From assembly GCA_032124015.1 (NCBI GenBank), contig JAQBEH010000096.1, forward strand, positions 1 through 64,000: a stretch of 64,000 bases of DNA, in the 5' to 3' direction. Each line of letters begins with the position of its first letter. Positions within the stretch are counted from its first letter, which is position 1. Source of the stretch: DASRJG01 sp032124015. Its GTDB lineage: Bacteria > Acidobacteriota > Polarisedimenticolia > Polarisedimenticolales > DASRJG01. Below are positions 17,364-23,677 of this stretch, one piece after another. The notes beneath the pieces are model-generated. The model did not search any database. It was not told the origin of the DNA and was given only the letters and a program-made list of their open reading frames with translations. The translations under genes were made by a program, and so were the position numbers.

Positions 17364-17888
17364 ATGACCTCGTGGCGGATGGAGTCCGCAGCCACTCTCC
17401 TCGTTCTGGTGACCCTCATCGGTATTCCGCTGTGGGTCCGATCAGAAGAAGCCGCAGCCTCCCGTGTCCCCGATGAGCCGGGACTCCACGTGATCGAAAT
17501 CACGGCGGTCGCCGCCGGCGGGATTTTCACCTTCGAGGACGTGGTCGGACACAACTACTGGCGCCTCACCCCAGCGGTCGCGCGTCCGGTGGTGCGCGTC
17601 GGCGAGAAGGTCCTCTTCCGCCTCCGGAGCTCCGACGTGATTCACGGCTTCTCCATTCCCGAGCTGCAGGTGGGCCCGATCGTGATCGAACCCGGGTACG
17701 TCACCGAGGTGCGATTCGAGCCGACGGAGGCCGGCGAGTTCCTGATCCAGTGCGTTTTCCGCTGCGGGGGGTGCCACGAGGAAATGTTCGCGGTTCTCGA
17801 GGTCCGCGGACCCAACGGAGAACCTCCTCCCGAGGACATGAAGTTGAAACTGCCCCCCCGGGTCAGGTGTCTCTTGCATCAGACCTGA
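17364..17888 (+). CDS. CuA-containing COX2-like periplasmic protein (second of two)
   Basis: A 174-residue protein anchored by one N-terminal helix (residues 8-25) and carrying a cupredoxin domain. DVIHGF provides H94, and the CuA loop CVFRCGGCHEEM provides C130, C134, H138 and M141, with an additional Cys at 137. As with the first copy, there is no COX1 partner. The C-terminal tail after the copper site is short and ends with a Pro-rich segment. It follows the Fe-S membrane protein after 4 nt and precedes the cupredoxin by 27 nt. It is only distantly related to the first CuA protein, so the two are unlikely to be a recent duplication. Confidence 0.8.
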   Translation: MTSWRMESAATLLVLVTLIGIPLWVRSEEAAASRVPDEPGLHVIEITAVAAGGIFTFEDVVGHNYWRLTPAVARPVVRVGEKVLFRLRSSDVIHGFSIPELQVGPIVIEPGYVTEVRFEPTEAGEFLIQCVFRCGGCHEEMFAVLEVRGPNGEPPPEDMKLKLPPRVRCLLHQT

Positions 17889-17915
17889 GCCCCCCGCGGG
17901 GCGCGGAGAAAGAAG

Positions 17916-18626
17916 ATGAAGATCTCGCAGGTCGCCGGATGCGTCGTTGTCGCAGCTCTCACACTGGGTTCTCCCTCCCGGGCGGCCGGCCCGGACGGGG
18001 GGACGGTGCGCGGGACCCTGACGTACAAGGGATCCGCTCCCAAGCCGCAGCCGATGGAGGTGGATCACGACCAGTCGTGCTGCGCGAAAGCACCGATCCT
18101 CCCCGAGACCCTCCTCGTCTCGGCGAAGGGCGGCGTGAGAAACGGTGTCGTCTGGCTCGAGGGCGTCAAGGGGGACAAGCCGTGGCCGTCTTTGGCGGGC
18201 ATCCTCGACCAGCAGGCTTGCGTTTTCCTGCCCCACGTTCAGGTCGTGGCCAACGGGGCGACCGTGCAGTTCCTAAACGGCGATCCGATCATTCACAACG
18301 TCCACACCTGGCCCCGCACGAACGAGTCGATCAGCGTCTCCCAACTCGCCAAGGGGGCGTCACGGCCGATCAAGCGCACCTTCACCGCCCCCGACGAGAT
18401 CAAGGTCACCTGCGACGTGCACAAGTGGATGAGCGCGTGGATCATCGTCCGTGACAACCCCTACTTCGCGGTGACCGGGGAGGACGGCGCCTTCGAGATC
18501 TCCGGCGTTCCGCCGGGCTCTTACACGATGGTCGTCTGGCACGAGTCGCTCCAACGGGTCGAAAGAACCGTGAAGGTCGAGTCCGGAGCCGTGCGGGTCG
18601 AGGACGCAGAGTTGAAGAGCAAGTAG
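17916..18626 (+). CDS. Periplasmic cupredoxin-like protein with regulatory-like beta domain
   Basis: A 236-residue exported protein with signal peptide MKISQVAGCVVVAALTLGSP. The middle part has type-1-copper-like ligands: the region IIHNVHTW followed by VTCDVHKWMSAW, giving possible His, Cys, His and Met ligands. The C-terminal third (DGAFEISGVPPGSYTMVVWH) is a carboxypeptidase-regulatory-like beta sandwich, a pairing common in methylamine-utilisation-type and Acidobacterial cupredoxins. An additional CC pair lies near residue 55. It is the last gene of the rightward CuA/Fe-S operon. Its TAG stop lies within the target-site duplication of the insertion sequence that follows, so the reading frame was left intact. 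Confidence 0.78.
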   Translation: MKISQVAGCVVVAALTLGSPSRAAGPDGGTVRGTLTYKGSAPKPQPMEVDHDQSCCAKAPILPETLLVSAKGGVRNGVVWLEGVKGDKPWPSLAGILDQQACVFLPHVQVVANGATVQFLNGDPIIHNVHTWPRTNESISVSQLAKGASRPIKRTFTAPDEIKVTCDVHKWMSAWIIVRDNPYFAVTGEDGAFEISGVPPGSYTMVVWHESLQRVERTVKVESGAVRVEDAELKSK

Positions 18627-18629
18627 CGG
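18622..18629. repeat. Target-site duplication, left copy
   Basis: AGTAGCGG; the same 8 bp occur directly after the right inverted repeat at 19993-20000. It contains the TAG stop of the cupredoxin gene. Confidence 0.75.
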
Positions 18630-18630
18630 C

Positions 18631-18652
18631 CACGGTGGCCGCAAGCTTGTTG
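18631..18652 (+). repeat. Left terminal inverted repeat of the insertion sequence
   Basis: 22 bp beginning CACGGTGGCC and ending CTTGTTG, an exact reverse complement of 19971-19992. Confidence 0.85.
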
Positions 18653-18716
18653 GCCAGCAACGGCGCATAGTTTTCCCGAGCAACGGACCGGTCGATATTT
18701 CGAGGTTGGAGTTGAA

Positions 18717-19874
18717 TTAGGCGGCGTGGCGTCGCACGAACCGGGGGAGAGCGGGCGTCCAGAGCTTCTGATAGACGCGCCGCGCGGACTCCGAAACCGG
18801 CTCCCGGCTCGGGAACAGCCGCCGGGCGAGAACGCGCTCGAATCGCCATCGCTTGTCGGTCAGCCCCAGCCGCATCGCCGGCGTGGTCCGGTCGGGTGCT
18901 CGTTCCGATCTCGCCTTGATGACGTTCTTCCAGACAGCCATCAGGCTCGCCCGGCCGATGATCGACTCGAGCCGCCTCCCGAAGGCGATCGTCTCCCGCT
19001 TGTGATCGGAGCACGTGTGGCGTAGCAGCTGGTGCAACTGGTCGATAGGGAACATCGCGAGGTCTCGTCTGACCGATTCGGGCGACCACGGCGTCCCCTT
19101 CGGGCCGCGTACGGGATTCGGATACACCTGCAACACGACGTGAGGCGCTATCGTTTCGTCGCGCAGGGCGACCCTGTAGTCGGTCCTCCCGTCGACGCGG
19201 AGCACGAGCCGGTCGGACGGCAGAAGTTGAGGAATCAGGCCGCGAATCGAGCGCCTGATGCTCTCGACGTACGACCGGTTCACTCGTACCGTCGTCCCGT
19301 CTTCGGGCTTCCGGTCGGGACGGCGTCCGCTTCCCCGGTGCGGGGCGGGATCGATGTCGTACACGTACCGCGACTCGGCACCGACCGCGGTCCCGATTCC
19401 AAGGGCGCGGTCTTGGCGGCCGATGAAAGCCTCGAAATGGTCATGGACGACGGGCTCTGCCAGGGCGGGGAGGTCGGCGTTACACCGCGCATGGAAGAGG
19501 ATCGCGTGCCGGCCGAGGCGCTCGGCCTGGCGGGTGACGCTCGTTTTCGCGCAGTGGAGCGAGCGGGCGAGCTGCCGGTGACAAGAGCACGCAGCAAGTC
19601 CGGACGCGATGGCGACGAGAAGCCCCGGCCGTTTGAGGTAGTAGGTGGTCGAGAACGTCTGGCGAGAGCAGGTGCGTTCGCAGTCGAGGCATAGGAAGCG
19701 CGGAATGCGCTTCGGAGAGCTCAAGGTGCGATAGGAGCCGCTGCGGTGGAACCCCTTTCCGCGAGATCGGTGGGCGGGGCACTCCGGCCATGGACAGAAG
19801 GGCGGCATGAACCGCGAGGGACGCACGTTTTGGACGGACTGGTTCGGCCAGCGCATAACCAGCCGGAAGAGCAA
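18717..19874 (-). CDS. Transposase with N-terminal zinc-ribbon domain
   Basis: About 385 residues. The N-terminus has a zinc-ribbon-like region with CPWPEC followed by FLCLDCERTCSRQTF, as in IS1- and IS1595-type transposases, and then a helix-turn-helix-like stretch (CHRQLARSLHCAKTSVTRQ). The rest has a DDE-type layout: VVHDHFEAFIGR with a first Asp, LRVDGRTDY with a second, and RETIAFGRRLESI as a possible Glu region. I see no frameshift, so it may be functional. The start is unclear: TTG 19874 gives the longest frame, ATG 19856 is the first ATG, and neither has a good ribosome-binding site. The family name is tentative. Confidence 0.72.
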   Translation of the reverse strand: MLFRLVMRWPNQSVQNVRPSRFMPPFCPWPECPAHRSRGKGFHRSGSYRTLSSPKRIPRFLCLDCERTCSRQTFSTTYYLKRPGLLVAIASGLAACSCHRQLARSLHCAKTSVTRQAERLGRHAILFHARCNADLPALAEPVVHDHFEAFIGRQDRALGIGTAVGAESRYVYDIDPAPHRGSGRRPDRKPEDGTTVRVNRSYVESIRRSIRGLIPQLLPSDRLVLRVDGRTDYRVALRDETIAPHVVLQVYPNPVRGPKGTPWSPESVRRDLAMFPIDQLHQLLRHTCSDHKRETIAFGRRLESIIGRASLMAVWKNVIKARSERAPDRTTPAMRLGLTDKRWRFERVLARRLFPSREPVSESARRVYQKLWTPALPRFVRRHAA

Positions 19875-19970
19875 GCGGAGGGCCGAACCGTAACGACGGA
19901 ATGCCGCGGTTTCGTTGTCCGCCGATTGTCCGTACCGTCCAGATGCGGACAGTAGGGACGCTCATTCAAT

Positions 19971-19992
19971 CAACAAGCTTGCGGCCACCGTG
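19971..19992 (-). repeat. Right terminal inverted repeat of the insertion sequence
   Basis: 22 bp beginning CAACAAGCTT and ending CCACCGTG, an exact reverse complement of the left end at 18631-18652. Confidence 0.85.
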
Positions 19993-20000
19993 AGTAGCGG
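19993..20000. repeat. Target-site duplication, right copy
   Basis: AGTAGCGG, identical to 18622-18629. Confidence 0.75.
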
Positions 20001-20007
20001 TAGGGAA

Positions 20008-21144
20008 TCAGAAGAAGAAGTGAGCCTCGAGTTCCGCCTGGCTGTCCGTCGCGCCGGTGACCTGCGGGGGGCCGTCGCCGCGACGCAGGAAAAACCGCAG
20101 CTGAACGAACGGGTAGGGGATGTACTCGACCCCCAGTGAGTCCCGTTGCTGCTGGTCGGTGAGAACCGACTGGTTCGGATCGATCCAGTCGTGCGTGTAC
20201 TTGAGGTTCAACCCGCGCTGGATCAAGACGTCCACCTCGATGAAACCCGCAGCGGCCCGGGGGTCATCGCTGGAGTCGTCCACATTCGTCCTTCGCGCGT
20301 CGTACTCGGCGAGAAGCGAGAACCTGCCGAAGTTCAAGCTGCCCAGGATTCCGCCCCAGGCCGTCGTCGCCCGCTCGGCGTCGTCGTAGGCTGCGGTCAG
20401 CCCGATCGTCCCGTGGCGGAAGCGGCGGGCCGTCAGGAAAGTGAGCATCTTCCCGCTATCGGGGTCTCGCTGCCCCGGGCTTCCGTTGACGAGGGCCAAT
20501 TGCGTCGACCAGTTACCGGGATCGAACCCGATCTCGACACCGACGTCCGAGGCGGTAAAGGCAAAGCCCAGAGACTGCCGAATGAACGAGGCGTCGTCGG
20601 GGATCGCCCACCCGTAGGGCGGGAAGATCCTTCCGGCCTTGACGTAGCCGCGCTGCCCGCCGAACGAAAAGAGCGCGAACAACTCCCTTGTGGATGAGCC
20701 GCCCAATCCGAACCTCTGGTCGATGTAGAGGCTGATTCGCTCCGGAATGATTCGAAACTGGCCGTACAACTGCGCCTCCGCCACTTCGAACGATGCGGCG
20801 TCGCCGGCCTGGTTCGAGCGGAGCGTGTAGTAACCGATGCGGGCGTCCCCTCCGATCGCGAATCGCGCCTGGGGATCGGCGGGCATCGGATACCCCTTCC
20901 CCTTGAAGGTCAGGAGATGCGCGGGGAGCGTGGCTTGCATGTAGAGGCTCCCGAATGGGGTGCGCAGCCCCCCTCCCACACGGTTGATGTGGCATTGGCC
21001 GCAACTGTGCCCGGTGCGGACCGCGAAAACCGGCTCGGCCCGCGCGACGGTCGTCACGGCCGGCCCGAGCGAGCCGAAGACGGCGATGGCGGTCCCGATC
21101 ATCCCCTTCCAACCGGCGAGGTTGGCAACTCGCTCGAGGATCAA
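20008..21144 (-). CDS. Outer-membrane beta-barrel protein with an N-terminal haem c site
   Basis: A 378-residue protein with a signal sequence (MIGTAIAVFGSLGPAVTTVARA) and a single haem site CGQCH at 48-52 right after cleavage. A long series of amphipathic beta strands follows, ending in EAHFFF, the C-terminal aromatic signature of outer-membrane barrels. The start is probably TTG 21144, with GGGGAG seven bases upstream and a TTGA overlap with the stop of the cytochrome lipoprotein gene, which implies translational coupling. A GTG at 21168 is possible but too close to its ribosome-binding site. It may form an outer-membrane electron conduit or a porin with a redox plug. It is not clearly MtrB-like. 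Confidence 0.75.
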   Translation of the reverse strand: MILERVANLAGWKGMIGTAIAVFGSLGPAVTTVARAEPVFAVRTGHSCGQCHINRVGGGLRTPFGSLYMQATLPAHLLTFKGKGYPMPADPQARFAIGGDARIGYYTLRSNQAGDAASFEVAEAQLYGQFRIIPERISLYIDQRFGLGGSSTRELFALFSFGGQRGYVKAGRIFPPYGWAIPDDASFIRQSLGFAFTASDVGVEIGFDPGNWSTQLALVNGSPGQRDPDSGKMLTFLTARRFRHGTIGLTAAYDDAERATTAWGGILGSLNFGRFSLLAEYDARRTNVDDSSDDPRAAAGFIEVDVLIQRGLNLKYTHDWIDPNQSVLTDQQQRDSLGVEYIPYPFVQLRFFLRRGDGPPQVTGATDSQAELEAHFFF

Positions 21145-21671
21145 GGATTCGCTCCCCGCGTGATCCACTCCCGGATCGCGTCGATCTCATCCTGGCCCAG
21201 CGGACGCATCGGGGAGGGGGGCATGAACAGCCCCCCGGCACCTTGGGCTCCTTCGATCATCATGACGAGACAGGAGGCGTCCGGCTGGTACGGCTCAACC
21301 CGCGTGGCCCAGCCGCCGACCCCGTCGGAGCAGAAGAACGACTCGACGTTAACGAGCTCGGCGTAGGAGGTCTCGATCGAGTCGAGGCTCGGAACCGAAC
21401 CACCGGAGCGGTGGCACGACGAGCAAATCGGCCCGAAGACGTACTGTTGGATCGAGGCCAACGTCGGTTGAAGGCCTGTTGCGTTTTCGACCGTGCAGGT
21501 CGGGCTGCAGCCGTCCCCCGGCGCGAGGTTGCCGTCGTCGCACGCCTCCCCGAGGCTCTTGACACCGTCGCCGCAAATGCTCATGAGGGAGCCGTTCTCC
21601 GCGCAGCCCCACAAGGTGAGCCCGGCGGCCGCGGCGATCGCCAGGATCAACGTGCCCCGGAAGCGCGTCAC
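21141..21671 (-). CDS. Cys-rich lipoprotein cytochrome
   Basis: A 176-residue protein with a lipoprotein signal peptide (TLWGC, lipidated C23). Residues 33-59 form a Cys-rich repeat of the type common in Myxococcota and Acidobacteriota secreted proteins (CGDG, GEACDDGN, GDGCSPTC). A c-type haem site CSSCH is at 83-87, and the downstream motif MPPSPMRPLGQDEIDAIREW fits the axial Met and C-terminal helix of a cytochrome c domain. It is probably anchored in the outer membrane. It overlaps the start of the haem-barrel gene, so the two are likely partners. Confidence 0.82.
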   Translation of the reverse strand: MTRFRGTLILAIAAAAGLTLWGCAENGSLMSICGDGVKSLGEACDDGNLAPGDGCSPTCTVENATGLQPTLASIQQYVFGPICSSCHRSGGSVPSLDSIETSYAELVNVESFFCSDGVGGWATRVEPYQPDASCLVMMIEGAQGAGGLFMPPSPMRPLGQDEIDAIREWITRGANP

Positions 21672-21836
21672 GGTCTCGTCATCCCGATCCTACCCCCCTG
21701 CCGAGAAGTGTCTCCCGGGCCGATGAGAGGGCCATCGATTTCGCAGACAGACAAGCGGATAGGATTGATCACTTGGACGCCGTCTGACAACGCCCCTACG
21801 CGGTAGGATGAGTACGCAATTTGCCGGGGGGGAGCC

Positions 21837-23618
21837 GTGACCGGATTCCGCGGACGTCGTCACTGGATCGCCTTGGTTTCCCCTCTGGCCGGACTCGCAG
21901 CACTAATCTGGCTTTTGATCCGATCCGGAGCGAAGCCTAGCCGTCTCGCCTACCCTTGCCAGCGGGCCGCGCTCTCGGCGGCCTGGCTCGCATTCGCGGC
22001 TCCGGTCATCGCCGGCCTCGTCCTGCTCCGGCGCCGCCTGCGCATCGGCCCGTTCTCAGGAGTGGGATTGGCCTTCGCAGCGGTCGGCGCCGTTTGCAGC
22101 TTGGGCCTCTGGGGATACCTCTCATTCGCGCAAAGCGAAGACCCTCCCCCCGTTTTTGCGGCTCCGCTCGACTACCGTGCCGAGGTCTTCCACAAGGCCG
22201 ACTGCCCCCGCGATCCGGTGGGCGACCGCTTTCCCGGCCTCGACGACCTCGTCGAGATCATGGGCGGCGGTGGGCTGAAGTTTTTCCGCTCGGACACGTC
22301 GTCGCTCACCGCGGGCCCCAACGGCATCCTCGCCGCGGACGACACCGTCCTCGTCAAGATCAACTACCAGTGGGGTCAACGCGGCGGGACGAACGCCGAC
22401 CTGCTCTCCGGTCTGATCCGCCGGATCGTCGAGCACCCCGACGGCTTCACGGGGGAGGTCGTGGTCTGCGAGAACGCGCAGTTCAACTCGACCGTGGGAT
22501 TCGACCGCGCGGAGAACAACGCGGAGGACGTGCTGCTCTCACCGCACGACGTCGTCACCCACTTCAAGACCCTCGGGTACCGCGTGTCGCACCAGGATTG
22601 GACGTTGATGCGCTACGCGTCGGTGACCGAGTATTCGACCGGTAACGTGAGCGACGGATACGTCCTGCTCCCGTACGATCCCACTCTGGCGGGGCGGCCG
22701 TCGTACCCGAAGTTCACGACCGAGTACGGCACGCGGATCAGCTTCAAGCTCGGACTCTGGACCGCCTCGGGCGGGTACGATCGCAATCACCTGAAGGTCA
22801 TCAACGTGCCGGTACTGAAATCGCACCACAGCGCCTATGGCGCGACGGCGAGCGTGAAGCACTACATGGGCGTGGTGACGCGCGAGCTTTCCACCAACTC
22901 GCACTCGGCGATCGCCAACGGGCTCCTCGGAGCGGTGATCGGTGCCGTTGGTCCCGCCGACCTCAACATCGTGGACGCGATCTGGATCAACGCGAACCCG
23001 TACAGCGGCCCTTCGACGGACTACGCCGAGGCGACCCGCCGGGACGAGTTGGTGGCGAGCCTCGATCCGGTGGCGGCCGACATCTGGTCGGTGAAAAACA
23101 TACTGATCCCCGGGTTCGTCTCGAACGGGTATTCTCCGCCGTGGCCCGCGCCGAGCGCCGACCCGGACCTTCCCACGAGCGCCTTCAGGCGCTACATCGA
23201 CGCCTCGATGAACCGGATCCTCGCCGCGGGATACAAGGTCACGAACAACCCGACGATGATCGATGAGATCGAAACCGCTCCACCCGGAGAGCCCGCAGAC
23301 CCCGCCGGCGCGAATGAGTCGTTTCTGATCTCGAAGCAAGAGGGGGGAGCCTACGCGCTGACCTGGTCGCCGCCGATCCGCGGCGGCGCCGCCGACGAGT
23401 ACGAGCTCTACAGCGCTCCCCTCCCCGGTCCCCGTCCCGGCGTGCCGCCGCACTGCGAGGCGGCGCTCGGGAGCGGCACTTCGGCGTTCCTTACCTCACT
23501 ACCCGGCGGGATGGCCTTTTTGGTCGTCGGCAGGAACGCGGCCGGTGACGGATCCTTCGGCCACAACAGCGCGGGCTACGAGCGCCCGGGACCGGCGGTG
23601 GGAAGCCTCTGTCCTTAA
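21837..23618 (+). CDS. DUF362 protein with N-terminal membrane helices and secreted-type C-terminal domain
   Basis: A 593-residue protein. Three membrane helices occupy about residues 8-110. The DUF362 domain spans about 115-470, with VKINYQWGQRGGTNADLLSGL and HLKVINVPVLKSHHSAYGATASVKHYMG among the conserved stretches. DUF362 is of unknown function and is often linked to iron-sulfur proteins, but no ferredoxin cysteines are visible here. The last 100 residues (ALTWSPPIRGGAADEYELY to VGSLCP) resemble the C-terminal domain of the two secreted proteins at 5260-8970. The GTG start follows a strong GGGGGGGAG. The gene is monocistronic and divergent from the cytochrome lipoprotein. Confidence 0.8.
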   Translation: MTGFRGRRHWIALVSPLAGLAALIWLLIRSGAKPSRLAYPCQRAALSAAWLAFAAPVIAGLVLLRRRLRIGPFSGVGLAFAAVGAVCSLGLWGYLSFAQSEDPPPVFAAPLDYRAEVFHKADCPRDPVGDRFPGLDDLVEIMGGGGLKFFRSDTSSLTAGPNGILAADDTVLVKINYQWGQRGGTNADLLSGLIRRIVEHPDGFTGEVVVCENAQFNSTVGFDRAENNAEDVLLSPHDVVTHFKTLGYRVSHQDWTLMRYASVTEYSTGNVSDGYVLLPYDPTLAGRPSYPKFTTEYGTRISFKLGLWTASGGYDRNHLKVINVPVLKSHHSAYGATASVKHYMGVVTRELSTNSHSAIANGLLGAVIGAVGPADLNIVDAIWINANPYSGPSTDYAEATRRDELVASLDPVAADIWSVKNILIPGFVSNGYSPPWPAPSADPDLPTSAFRRYIDASMNRILAAGYKVTNNPTMIDEIETAPPGEPADPAGANESFLISKQEGGAYALTWSPPIRGGAADEYELYSAPLPGPRPGVPPHCEAALGSGTSAFLTSLPGGMAFLVVGRNAAGDGSFGHNSAGYERPGPAVGSLCP

Positions 23619-23677
23619 GCGCAGACGCGTGAACGCCCGGCTTGCGGCGTCTGTCCGTTCCATCCACAATCGCCGCC

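Larger units (their letters stand above)
18630..19992. mobile_element. Insertion sequence, about 1.36 kb, IS1/IS1595-like
   Basis: A transposase gene is bracketed by perfect 22-bp inverted repeats (18631-18652 and 19971-19992). Outside these is a direct repeat AGTAGCGG at 18622-18629 and 19993-20000, which I read as the target-site duplication. There is one additional C between the left copy and the inverted repeat. Duplications of 8-9 bp fit the IS1/IS1595 groups. The element sits between two convergent genes whose stops were only about 16 bp apart before insertion. Confidence 0.8.

Noticed and set aside
15429..17888. A cytochrome c oxidase operon
   Set aside because: The CuA proteins look like COX2 cores, but no subunit I or III exists in the window, and the gene between them is an Fe-S membrane protein.
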